Source of the DNA: Tubulanus polymorphus
Lineage: Eukaryota; Nemertea; Palaeonemertea; Tubulaniformes; Tubulanidae
Length of the DNA: 64,000 bases
Direction of reading: 5' to 3'
Assembly (NCBI RefSeq): GCF_964204645.1
Contig: NC_134026.1
Coordinates: forward strand, 25,872,650-25,936,649
Below are positions 41,882 through 52,778 of this stretch, one piece after another. The notes under the pieces were generated by a model. The model was not told the DNA's origin. It did no database searches and was given only the letters and a program-made list of their open reading frames with translations. Within the stretch, counting starts at the first letter, position 1, and every line of letters starts with the position of its first letter. The translations under genes were made by a program, and so were the position numbers.

Positions 41882-43285
41882 CTAGGTATCTGAATGTTTT
41901 CCGTCGCTGGGCTTAAGTCGACTTTCCAGATGGGCAATTCGCGCTTTCGTTTCTCGGAGCTTCTGAGTTAGGATCAACTTCTCAAACTGCAAGAAAACAT
42001 GTCAGGATGTAGATAAGCGCTGAGCTTTTAACTAAGTCGATTAAGGCGCAAATCTCAACAAAGACTACCTCCTCCGATTGCTGTAACGATTTAATTTCAG
42101 CATCCTTCTGGCTAATTTTCACGAGCAGATTAACGATTTCCTCTTCCATCATTTCCATCTGAAATTTCAACAATTCAAGGATAAAAGAAGCATGCGCATA
42201 TACACCCGTGGACTGGCTATAGGCCTACGTATATTCATATTCTTACTGTTGTCTCGTCAAATTCCTTAGTGAGCCTCATCCGCTTTGCGGGAGAGGTTGC
42301 AGGGATTTCCCCTTCAACAAACTGTAAGGAAAATACATTCCAGATAACTAACAGCTAACAGCATCTGACACAAATAACCCGTTCGGGTCTTTCACGATTC
42401 TGTTTATTCAGCTAAAAAGATTTTATCAAATCAATAGTTAAGGCTCGGCTAACCTTATCAAAGAACCTTTTCCTGTTACCAATACCAGCGCTTTCAACCC
42501 CGGGTTGGTAATTGCTGGTAATCTGGAAAGGGGATATCAGAATTCTTGGTCTTGACGAAGCAGCGATGACATCTGTATTTGAGGAGGATGGCGAGGATAC
42601 TGGCCTTTGGGAATTGATGGAAGTTTTCTTCAATGTTAGGCCTTGTGGTAGGTCTACTAGTCGCTTCTTATGTTGTGTCGTCTCATGCGTCGGTCCTTTT
42701 AGTTGTTTTGTTGATACAGGTGCCTTCGGTGGAGGCCAGTATTTGGTGAAACTAAATATCTTGCTCTCTTCGGAATATTTCAGTTCCACAAGAAAACGGT
42801 TTAACTAAAAAAAGAAGTTCTAATGATATCACATTGTGTATTTATCAACATTGAAAGCGACGAAGAATCTTTGTTAATGGGCGTTACCTTATAGACGTCT
42901 ATATTCTTTTGATTTAGGCGAACGCCAAATTTTAGGGAGTTAAAATCAAGGCACTGTGAATAAATGAATACGGTTAATGTTTATAACACTAAAGTTCGAG
43001 ATTTGCTCAACATTAACGTACCGTATGCCATCGTTGTGATACCGTATATATCACAGTTATCGAAATGGAATCTATACTTACTTTATTTTTGAAAATAAAA
43101 TGGGTCACGGAATGACGAGATTTCATATGATTTACCAAGAAATTATCTTCAGTCGAAGTTATACCGCATATCGTGCACTTGTCATCAAATGATCCGTGGA
43201 TTTTCAGGTGTTCTTTGTGGTTTTTGGATACCCGCTTCGATTTCACGACGGTCCGACAGAAAATGCAGTATCTAGTAGCAGGCAT
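41882..43285 (-). CDS. Gene D: two C2H2-type zinc fingers plus C-terminal coiled coil, 5 coding exons, 274 aa
   Basis: Coding exons: 43285-43082, 42804-42454, 42321-42247, 42158-42069, 41986-41882; all junctions are phase 0 and the total is 275 codons. Two zinc-finger-like units sit at the N-terminus: C7/C10/H26/H30 and C37/C40/H53/H58. The middle exon (117 aa) is Pro/Ser-rich and likely disordered, including KYWPPPKAPVSTKQ. The last two exons give an amphipathic coil starting MEMMEEEIVNLLVKI and ending RIAHLESRLK. No signal peptide is seen. I do not recognise the family; a nucleic-acid-binding or scaffold role is possible. Neighbouring gene C has the same plan, the same strand and a matching 3' exon pair, which argues for tandem duplication. 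Confidence 0.7.
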
Positions 43286-43523
43286 GGCTGCGTATATCGT
43301 ATGAGACTATAGTGTTGCGTCGAAATTGAATTTCAGTCTGGCGCATACAGTGCATCGGGGTGGAACTACGCGACCAGCAAATAATGACACTTATTATGAT
43401 GCGTATATTGTATAGTCTCTTTCAAACAGTAAAACCAGGTTAATTCTCATCAGATAAATCGTCACTTAAAACCATTGGTGAAACTATGTCCGTGTTGTGG
43501 CGATCTAGAATCGCCAGTAACTT

Positions 43524-43685
43524 ACATAAATAGAAAGATGAAATCCGAAGTTTCCATAAAGCTAATGTTTTAATACTGATACGACGTTTCGACTATAACA
43601 TAACAGTCATCCCTGAAGATAACTATTAGGATATATAGTGGAAATGCCGATTTTTTCGGACTTCATCTTTCTCGTTATTTAGTTA
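43524..43685. mobile_element. Short inverted-repeat element (MITE-like), about 150 bp
   Basis: GAAAGATGAAATCCGAA near 43532 is matched in inverted orientation by TTCGGACTTCATCTTTC near 43656, with one mismatch over 17 bp. The enclosed DNA includes ACGACGTTTCGACT and AGTCATCCCTGAAG, which form a short hairpin. It lies between genes C and D and has no coding capacity. It may be a non-autonomous transposable-element copy. The minus-strand hairpin followed by CGAAACGTCG recalls the stem II/GAAA part of hammerhead ribozymes in Penelope-like elements, but the CUGANGA box is not intact. Confidence 0.45.
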
Positions 43686-43823
43686 GTGGTGATTAGATCG
43701 TCATTATCTTTAGTATCATTGTACAGTTTACGTATTTTCCAATTCAATTTACTAAGTCGCCATATCATTGCCGTTAACGAATGATCAGGCTGTACTGACT
43801 AAACGGAGTTCGACTGTTTTTCC

Positions 43824-43829
43824 TTTATT
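43824..43829 (-). terminator. Polyadenylation signal (AATAAA) of gene C
   Basis: Minus-strand AATAAA lies about 65 nt downstream of gene C's stop codon. Confidence 0.5.
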
Positions 43830-43893
43830 CACAAATGCACCTCAAGTATAGTAAAGTTGCACATTGTACATGTTAAATTTCATAAATCAATAA

Positions 43894-44675
43894 TCAATCA
43901 AATTTCTCATGTTTTACGGCTGGATGTATGGACCTCGATGCAAGCTGTTTCTCGAGTGCCTCAACCTGCTTCTCAGCTTCTTTCAACTTTCTGATTAGAA
44001 CGTTTTTCTGAAACTAAAGATTCCAGAAAAACTTAAAATATGGTATGGCAGTCATTGTATTAAAGAAAGATGATATCAAAATTAAAGTACCCTTTCAATT
44101 TGTTGAATCGATCGAAAGTGAGCATCTTTATGTTTGAGGATCAACTGCAATGACCTTTTTTCTATTTGCAACTGCATCGCCTGTAAGTATTGTCATCATC
44201 TTCACTTACGTTTTCCGCACTTCAGAATACGAGATTAAAAACGATTGTTGTTTTCACATGATAGATAAGGCCCTACCTTGTCTGGAAAAACCGATGTTGG
44301 GTCGCCGGTAGTTTCTAACTGAAGAAAAGATTTAACTCTTGAAAATCTCATATACTTATGGTATTTTATCAACGATCCACTGATTGGTCCACTAATAAAC
44401 TGACTATCGTTTGTACGCGGCCCGCGACTCGGTCGACCTACCTGCGAATTGACGGATGTTGTAGCCACGAAAGCCAACGCCTCGGCATCTATTTTGTGAA
44501 TTTCCTGGAGATGCTGCTTCAGAGAGCACGCCTTTTCAAATATTTTCGTGCATACGACACACCGGAAACAATCGGGCATGGCGATATATCCAATCTTTCT
44601 ACTTGCGTTCACCTCTTCTGACAGAAACTCGAATATTGATCCTAGCCTTGACAATGCGGACACTAACTTATTCAA
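43894..44675 (-). CDS. Gene C: C2H2 zinc finger plus C-terminal coiled coil, 4 coding exons, 159 aa
   Basis: Coding exons: 44675-44442, 44318-44277, 44180-44091, 44007-43894; all phase 0, 160 codons with the stop. One classical finger: C39-x2-C42-x12-H55-x4-H60, in CVVCTKIFEKACSLKQHLQ. The last two exons are coiled coil, with MQLQIEKRSLQLILKHKD and VLIRKLKEAEKQVEALEKQL. The true start may be M33 (MPDCFRC), which lines up with gene D's MPATRYC; residues 1-32 would then be 5' leader. Intron 1 is only 123 nt and open in frame, so it can be retained without a stop, adding 41 residues. The plan and the terminal 90-nt exon match gene D. Function unknown; a small zinc-finger/coiled-coil scaffold is possible. 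Confidence 0.65.
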
Positions 44676-44769
44676 CCACTGTGTCTCTAACCTAACTCGT
44701 TAAAATGCTGAGCGACGTCGCGCGTGGATACCGAGGTCGAACAATGATATTCGAACGACTGCAACTAAA

Positions 44770-44831
44770 TGCGATAACACAGATTTCTATACGAAAATGA
44801 ATACGATAACACAGATTTCTATACGAAAAAC
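44770..44831. repeat. About 32-bp tandem duplication
   Basis: CGATAACACAGATTTCTATA plus the following CGAAAA occurs twice in direct orientation, in the spacer between genes B and C (B's 3' UTR side). Confidence 0.8.
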
Positions 44832-44835
44832 ACGA

Positions 44836-44841
44836 TTTATT
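44836..44841 (-). terminator. Polyadenylation signal (AATAAA) of gene B
   Basis: Minus-strand AATAAA lies 155 nt beyond gene B's TAA stop at 44996-44998 and before gene C's start. Confidence 0.5.
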
Positions 44842-44995
44842 ATAATTTACTATAAAATAAATACGTTTGAAAAAACATCAATATAAACAGATGAATACAA
44901 AATTCACTTTTGATAAATGAATAAGAACTTGAATCGAAATACCGTATGTAAAGATCTGACATCTTTGATGAAACCAATAAATATAAATATAAAAG

Positions 44996-47900
44996 TTAAA
45001 AGTTATTGTAGGCGCTTGTTGATGGTGGTAGAGTTTGTTCAAGAGTTGAACGGATCGTTCTCAACGCATCGTGTTTTTCTTGCCACTGGTTTTCGTCATC
45101 AATTGAGATTGGAACAGGGGCTGCAGTGAGGATTCTACGGACTCCTGGTGCTCCGACGGACTTTGATCGGGCATGGTGTACTCTGCTATCACTGCTCCTC
45201 GGTGTGGATCTCATTACACGTGTCGTGTATATGGGCTGTGAATATTGCTGTTGTTCTTCGACCTGGCATACAGCAACGTACTGAATGGGCGTTTTTTGAT
45301 GGTATTGGGGTTGGATTGAGTTTAGTTCAGCTTGCAGTTGGTTGATTTTTTCCTCGAGTAAACGTATCTGGTTATCCTGAAATAAACACTACTTAAATTC
45401 TGATGGCCACGAAAGGATGATTAACTGCGGAATTTTTGAATATGATAATCTTTAGTTTTACCTTGCTCATCAATTCACTGACGCGAGATCTTATTTGTCT
45501 TTCAAGGATACCGACATGCTCTCGGCAGGTTTTCAATTCCTGCTCGGTACGAATCGTCTGGAACAGGACATAAAGCAACAATTAATCTTCAAGATGGTCT
45601 ACTGATGCATAACTTTCTATGGAACAGTTTTACTTACCCGATCGCTTGTCCTCAGGGCTTTTATTTCATTTTCTCGTCTTTGTAGAAGTATTGAAGTATT
45701 CTTAATTTCACTCTCTAGTCTAGCAATCTTAAGATAAAAGTTTAAAAAATTTACATTTGACTGTAACATTGAGTTTGAAATATGAAATATATGATAGTCA
45801 ATAAATCATATTTACCCTATCCAGTTCAGATTGGGCATTCATCAGTTGGTTTTCCAATGATTCAATTTTCTCAATATCTGAGGGCAGTGATCTATATTCA
45901 ACTACAGTTTCTACTGGACGTGATTCTAAGGTTTTAATATCCTCCTCCAATAGAGCAATCTAAATTTGTAAAGGAAATACATTTAGTTAGATACCATATG
46001 TAAACCTTCTTAATTTGTACACGATATCACTAATCATCAGATTATTCATAGCCTTGGCCAATAGATATATACCTTATTGAGTAGATTTGAAATGGTAACC
46101 TGCGCTTTCTTCAAATCATCTTCGAGTTCTTCTATCTGTAAGAGAATACAGAAAAATAATCTACCATTCATTATTTCCATCCTTTTATATACACATCTTC
46201 AGTTTTAAACCGATATACGAATGTAATCCCAATATTTTAAATCATATTCAAAATATGTTAGAAATCATTTTGTAATTAAAGGAAAACTTACTCTCATTAG
46301 ATCAGTGTCGACCGAACGAAATTCTATTTCTGGTTCCTTCGATTGCACTAATTCTAATTCGGCCTTTATCTTTTCGAGTTCAGTTTCTAATTCGCTTATC
46401 TTTAATAATGGAAACAAAGAAATCATTAAAAGTATCAGTATTTTGATTGTGTAATATGACATTGTCATTCAACAAACTGAACGTACCTTTACTAGATCAG
46501 CCGATGAACTTTTTTCAACAATTCGATACACGACTTCAGCTGATTTTGATTTTTGTTCAGCTAACTCCTCTTTAACCACTTCAAGTTCAGATTTAAGCTG
46601 TGCAATCTAGAAATCATCATCATTAACGATTGATAAATAGACTATCAATGATTATATAATATCAAAAATTTCGGTAATCGATGAACTAGAAAATAAAATC
46701 TGGTTACCTTTTCGACATCAGCCTCAAGAGATTCCACCACCGGATCAACAGTTTGCAGTTCAACTAATGTTTCCTGCGTTTGTAAAATCTGAGAATGAAA
46801 AATTTGAAACAATCACTGAAATTTTGTGATCGTTCAATACGAAAAGATTTAAAGTAACGGGGTTTTGTTTATTTTACCTGGTCAGTATCACTATTCTTTT
46901 CATCTTTAATCTCTCCATCTTCATCCTTTAATCCATAAAAGAACAACAGTTTAATTTGACAATAACGATCTTTAGAATAGACGTTCGATGTAGGTGATAT
47001 TTTCGTTTGTTCGACAATTTACTAGTATTGACTAAATTTCGAAACTTATATGAATAGCTATGATAGATTTATATACACCTACGCCTACCTCATCTACAAA
47101 AGTCTCATCTGGACTCGATTCGACGATCTTGACCTTTTCTACAGTGACTATTTCGGTTTCTACTACTTCGACTGATTCTGCAGGTTCAATAATGTCAACT
47201 TCATATGTTTCATTTGAGTCGATGTTTTCCTCTGTTTCATTCGCATCATCCTTTTCGATTTCGTCAACCATCGATTCGACAACCTCAACTGACTCCACGT
47301 TTTTGACTACTTCTATGACAGCATCTTCAGTATCAACAGTGTCTTCACCTTCCTCTTCAATAGTTGTCTCTTTTTTATGTTTAATGGTAACATCTTGTTC
47401 GTTGCCATTGAGGCATTCCAATAATTTGATCATATCGTTGACCTTGACGGAGCTCTAAAAGCGAATTAATACATAAAATGATTTGGTGGACAATTCGTGT
47501 AGCTTTAAGAAATTCTTAATGCCTGACATTATTTACCACAGCAACTTTATGGGGTGCGATTTCTTCAATGAATTCATCCTCTTCCACTGTTACTACATCG
47601 GCAACTGGAGCAGATTCGACGCCAATTTTGTGAACTGCCGCGATTTCATCATCAACATTTACTTCCAAGGAATCGACATTGTCGATTGAATCGTGGCTCA
47701 GCTGTTTTGTCACGGTCACTAGTTCTGTCTCGAGTTCGTTTATCTTAAGAACAAAACATGTTGGAATTAGAATGGTTTGTTTTACGGCGAGCTAATTCAT
47801 GAATAACAGTAGAATTACCTTCTCCAAGTCTATTTGAAGAGAATCTACGTCATCTTGCTCTAGCTCAATCCTCTTGATCAATTGTGCATTCTGTATTAAA

Positions 47901-49429
47901 AGAATAAAATCTAATGACTGAAACGAATATGAAACGCTCAATAAAATCTCAATAAAATCAAATGTTTTACCATGCTAGATAACAGAAAACAGTTTCATTT
48001 TTTTCTCATATCATGAATGAAACTGTTCTGTTATCTTATGAACTTCCTAACGCGAAAATGTGGAATGTCGTGTATAAATTAAGACTCACTAACCTCTCTC
48101 TTAAGTTTCTCCAGCTCAACAGCCTTAGCCTCTAGCTGTCTGTCATGAGTCGATTGCCTGCTCGTAATAATCTTCATTTCAGCTTCTAGTTTGCCGTTCA
48201 AAGCCTCTATCTCACTACTCTTTTCCTTGAGTTGATTTTCCAGAAAGACAATACGTTCGGATTTCTCTTGTAGTTCTATATCCAATTCTGCTTGTACTGA
48301 CTCGTACTTGCTTATTTCTTCGTCTTTTCTACGCATATCACTTTTCAGGTCGTTGATGCTTTTTGCGGCGTCCTTTTCAACTCGGCCAACACGGACTTGG
48401 AGCTCTAGTTTCTCGGAACGCAAATTCCTAATTTGGCCTTCGAGTTCTGTTACTCGCTTTTCACCTTAAATAGTAGAAAAAGGGTTAACAACATCAAATC
48501 AGCTGCCTTTTTTAATTTGCAACGCAAACAAGTCTTTGTGAATTACCATTTTCTGCACGATTGACGATCTCTTTCATTTCATCGAGTACTGATGTCTTTT
48601 TTCGCACTGGTTCGGAAACGTAAGGTGAAGGTGGAGCACTAGAAACCCGCGATACAGCTGATGACGTAATTGGTTGCTCCTCGATCTTAGTTGCTACTCT
48701 GAAATTGAAATTAATGTTACACACACACATTGTACAAATAGCTGATTGATAAGTTGAAATTAGAAAGAATACAATTCTCGACATATAAACCTACTTTCCC
48801 TTAGTCTTCGAATTTGGTAGCAAGACTCGATTTCCAGATGTTGTGATAACCCATTTTTGGGCTGGTTCTCCCCCTTCGATAATTGATGATCTTGCGCTCA
48901 ATGTGTCTGAGCCATAATCTGATGTGGGAGCTTTATTCAATGATGAAGTACTTTGGCTCCTGTAGATTACTTCACTGTTCATCGGATAGATACTTTTTGG
49001 TGCACTATTCAACGATGAACTTGACGAAGCAAAAACTCTTTCTTGTAAATAACCTCCATTAGCAGTCCTGGAACTTGTGTCTGCGCTGGATGTATGCATA
49101 CCTTTCGGTGGGTTGGAAACGATTCTTCGGGAAATGACTCTTTTACCATTGAAATATTCAGGCGATTCTGATGCAGTACTACTGACTTGAGTTTCGCCAG
49201 CTGTGTAAGTCTGCTGTGTATTTGGTGCGGCACCGTTGAGAGTAGAACGACTTGATGAATACGTCATATATCGTGTACCATTGCCGTCTAAAATATCATA
49301 TCGAGGAACAAAATTTTTTAATTTTTTTTTGATCGACAAAATGTTCATAGTCAAATATTTGATTGTTGAGTCAATACAATGAGTACAGGTTCAATTCATA
49401 CCTTGAATACGTTTTTCGTTAGTTGACAT
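44996..49429 (-). CDS. Gene B: coiled-coil protein with Ser-rich head, 16 coding exons, 939 aa
   Basis: Coding exons: 49429-49402, 49287-48795, 48698-48547, 48464-48094, 47890-47819, 47743-47537, 47454-47089, 46925-46878, 46788-46708, 46606-46487, 46399-46292, 46135-46073, 45959-45816, 45727-45638, 45557-45462, 45376-44996; the total is 940 codons. Head of about 225 residues, rich in Ser/Thr/Asn (YMTYSSSRSTLNG, GKRVISRRIV). The 371-nt exon gives about 123 residues of unbroken heptads (SEKLELQVRVGRVEKDAA onward). From 47890 every junction is phase 0. Many later exons start with the same I-x-x-L-E pattern as gene A's modules: ISELETELEKIK, IALLEEDIKTLE, IARLESEIK. The tail is Gln/Ser/Thr-rich. 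No signal peptide or membrane segment, so probably a cytoplasmic structural or scaffold protein. No LNDR or TYRKLLEGE rod-end signature was seen, so intermediate-filament membership is not supported. Family unrecognised. Confidence 0.75.
47089..47454 (-). other. Acidic Glu/Val/Asp-rich exon of gene B (122 aa)
   Basis: This phase-0 exon begins SSVKVNDMIKLLECLNG and then becomes strongly acidic and low-complexity, with runs such as NVESVEVVESMVDEIEK and AESVEVVETEIVTVEK. It breaks the heptad pattern of its neighbours. The antisense strand is open here only because of this composition. Confidence 0.7.
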
Positions 49430-49643
49430 GTTTGACTTTTTTTCGCAAAAATTACCAGTATTCTGAAATTAAATGAGGTAAATCGTAGTTCAAACTACAT
49501 ACCATCTCATTCCTAAAACCAACAGTAAGAACCACACTAAAATGTCTTACACCTTAACTAAGACGTAGTTGACATTTCGAAAAACACTTTCCTCTTGACA
49601 TAAACATTATTATGACTTTCTTATGAATATAAGAGCTACGTAC

Positions 49644-49699
49644 CGATCCGATGTCTATAGAGAAATCTCTCTTGTTAACTAATAGTCCAATTGCTGAAT
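49644..49699 (-). promoter_or_regulatory. 5' untranslated first exon of gene B (3' end defined by donor)
   Basis: The minus strand reads ATCG|GTACGTAG at the exon end (last base 49644). It pairs with acceptor TTTAATTTCAG before 49462, which leads into the ATG at 49429. The upstream edge is estimated from the TATA box about 30 bp further upstream. Confidence 0.45.
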
Positions 49700-49722
49700 G
49701 TAACGGATTGTATGAGCTGTGA

Positions 49723-49730
49723 TATTTATA
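49723..49730 (-). promoter_or_regulatory. TATA box of gene B
   Basis: TATAAATA on the minus strand sits about 30 bp above the inferred start of the 5' exon. The match to a consensus TATA box is strong. Confidence 0.55.
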
Positions 49731-49800
49731 TGTTCGATGGTCGGTTACTGGGTAATTTATTGTACAACTAATTACTCTCCGTTTTGTTTATGGCCTAATA

Positions 49801-49842
49801 CTTGGCAGGTCTGGGCTTTGGCCGGCCATGCCCTGTCAAGGT
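49801..49842. repeat. Imperfect inverted repeat upstream of gene B
   Basis: CTTGGCAGG ... CCTGTCAAG with an internal GGCCGGCC palindrome, giving a hairpin of about 40 bp, roughly 80 bp above the TATA box. It could be a small transposon relic or a protein-binding dyad. Confidence 0.4.
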
Positions 49843-49849
49843 ACACGCA

Positions 49850-52770
49850 TAATCGAGTTTTAGAATTTCTTAAGGGGATTATAATCGTAATCATTTATGA
49901 AATCCATGACCTGTCCGGACAGACTTTGACCCAATTGAATGGCTATGATTTCTTAATCCTCTGTAGGCGATATAAAATTCTCACTGTACAAATCCTCTCG
50001 GAAATTTCATCTGTTAATTACTGTTCTAGAAGAAATTCGTAGAAACTCGTAACGTCCATGGAAAACCATCCGTCCGTAACGCCATTTAAAAATCTAATTA
50101 AGCTTTCTGCAAGAACGTCTCTGCACGACGTTTAAAGTAAACAATTTGAAGTTTTATCAATGGCTGTGGTATCAATACGCTGTGCCTCTTTGGGTTGTAA
50201 CTCTTTCAAAAATTCTGACTAAAAGACTACTTAGATAAAGCCGTCAGATCCTAATATGAAATTCAAATGCGTAACCAACATGCAGTGCCTTCATACTATA
50301 ATATTGGATGGTATTTCTGTGCGTTATTCGTATTGTGGTTAAGGTTTAGAAAGAAACCCTCGGATTTCTTTTCCGTTAGCGGCCTGTTTATGTGAAACTT
50401 CCAGTCAGTCTCAATAACGTCTAATTGGTGAATCAGACAGAAAATTTGATTGAACCGAACGAACAACCGGGGAACTGGTGGCGCCGAAAATTCTAGTAGC
50501 TATGGTAACGTTCACGGGCGCTTCTTCGGGGCTATTAGTATATATTACAATTAAATTTATTTTATAACTCATTTATTTTATTTTATAACGTTGTACAAAT
50601 TGGTCTGATGGGAAATATAATTTTACAAAAAAATTACCAGGTGTAGCTGGCGGAATAGTAGTAGAATAGTAGTAAGTTAGTATCAAGTATTGTAATTAGT
50701 TTGAAATGATTTTCTGGTGATCAAATAGACTGGCTTGACTTATACGTAGTAGTAACAATTTTGTATTGGAGTTTAATTTGATTAATCGATGCATTTTTCA
50801 TTAATATCACAATATCAAAAATTTTGAATTACTCTTTGATGTTATCTGATTGCGATGTGTCATAATATGAAAGATATTCTAGATGTTCTAAGTTATCAAT
50901 CTAGTTTTTTGTCAGTTCGATGTATCATAATTTCATTATCATTCAATTCAAATTTCATCTTTTATCGTCTATGTTTGTTTTTTTCCAACATACTGTGCCT
51001 TGCAAAACTTCTGAAACAGCTTATTCCATAGATATTTCATGGATTGCCTTCGTCATGCCGTGTTGCTTCTGCTTTGTAATGTTTGATTGTTTTAAGATCC
51101 ACTTTCTGAATTTCAAAAATATCCGGATGCATGTTCAGAAATGGTATACACTGTACTGAATTAAAGAAATCTCTCTTTCTTCTATTTCAATAAAACATTT
51201 ATTAACTCTTAATTTATGAGGAGAGAATCCCACAATGATATCATTGTGGGATTCTCTCCTCATCGCGTCAACACGGATATTGTGTTCTACCTATCGTGAA
51301 CTCTTAATTTACCTTGAATATGATAATAGTATTGAAACGGTGATTTGTCAGTCTTCTTGATTTTTATCACAATGTAACTTTTTTCACTTTATCATATGAT
51401 TACTGTGCTTTTCGAACCTTGAGGTATTTGCTTTGGTCTGTTTATGTGCAATCAGACCTATCTAGACAATATCGTTGTAACACGAGTTGTAACTGATGCA
51501 GATGTACAATGAATAAAATGGCGGTTAAGTTGCTTAAACAATTATCACCTTTATTCACAAAGTAGTATCAGTTTTAAGTTCAATTCATCATTCTCAACAC
51601 TGTATTTTATGATATTTGTACATAATGAAATTCCAGATGGTATCGTTGAATCTCGTATTTTATTTCATATTAGGATGTTTGAAACCTCTCAGATTGCATC
51701 TCGGACGTTAAATTTTTCAAATTTTTGCCATACATCCAAATATCGACTTCGCAGCGTTGGCATCATGATGTGTCAGAAAACTCATCATCGCTCCTAAGGG
51801 TCCGGTATCGCTACCCGAACTTGCTTTGTCCACCAGTTCGGGGATTGGTTTAGCTTAGTGAGTTCGAATCCCTTGACTTGAAGATGCAGCAAACTGCCCT
51901 TTCCAATATAGAATGCAGTTACAATTTGTCCGTGGATCCGACCTTGCTCTCCTCGTATGCTTGTCTGCCACAATTTCATGTATCAGAAACTAACAACATT
52001 TACATTTACAAAGAATGAGAAATCAAATCCAAAGCGTAATTTCAGCAGCAGAAGATCAGAAGCGAATAAAACTAGAATATATTGCATTATCCAGTATTCA
52101 TTTTATTTCAATACAAGACTATCCTATGCATCAGTTTAGATATTTTCATAACTAAGCGACTGACATAAAAATCAAAATAGCCTAAATATATTAATTTCTC
52201 CAATTCTGATCGTAATACGAATCAATGTTTAGAAAGTTAATTTTCTGTCCAATCGCAATACTGTTAGGTGTAAAGATGCCATTGTATGAAAATAGTGTAA
52301 ATTTAAAAAGACCACAATAAAAAATAAACTAGTTCAAGGCCACATCTTTTTAAAACACGAAACAAAATACATTACGAAAAATAAATATTTTAAGGAAACA
52401 ATATTGTACAAAATGTATAATATCGTTCCTATTCTTGTAATTCCATTATGTAACAGCGAAAATGGGAAAGTTTTCCTCTGCGAAAAGTCATATTAGTTTA
52501 ATTACAGTAACTCCTAAATATACAATTCTATATTCTAAAAAGCCAATATGATAAGCATATCGCACAAATTCGCTTATAATTTTCAAATCTAATTTTACAA
52601 TAATTTCTATTAATATATATACTGAGATAAAATCTATCAAACGAATAACTTTTCACGCGAAGTGTTCACAGCCATAGTACTTCAATTAGTTGTCTGCAAA
52701 GAAATTTTGATGATTTTTCGTCAAACGCATCATTCAGAATTTAAATCGAATGCGATATTGAACCATTTCG
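49850..52770. other. Spacer between gene B promoter and gene A 3' end
   Basis: About 2.9 kb, AT-rich, with no supported exon. It must include gene A's 3' UTR (minus strand) at its right side. It contains a perfect palindrome (51216-51263) and a minus-strand open frame at 51979-51794 without a recognised motif. Confidence 0.55.
51204..51311. repeat. 48-bp perfect palindrome inside a 13-bp direct repeat
   Basis: 51216-51263 is a perfect inverted repeat with 24-bp arms and no spacer; it can form a cruciform. The direct repeat AACTCTTAATTTA occurs at 51204-51216 and again at 51299-51311, bracketing it. No coding potential. Confidence 0.9.
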
Positions 52771-52778
52771 CATATGAT

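Noticed and set aside
43580-43625. Active hammerhead ribozyme
   Set aside because: Stem II and GAAA are present, but the CUGANGA core is broken and stems I and III were not found.
47060-47458. Plus-strand Ser/Thr-rich open frame of 132 codons
   Set aside because: Antisense of gene B's acidic low-complexity exon; it has no splice partners or independent signals.
51841-51880. tRNA-like segment (TTAGCTTAGTGA and GTTCGAATCCC)
   Set aside because: The A-box-like and B-box-like motifs are adjacent, without the anticodon arm between them. It is not a tRNA gene; a SINE relic cannot be excluded.
51794-51979. Minus-strand 61-codon open frame
   Set aside because: It has a somewhat protein-like composition but no motif, no splice partner and no link to genes A or B.
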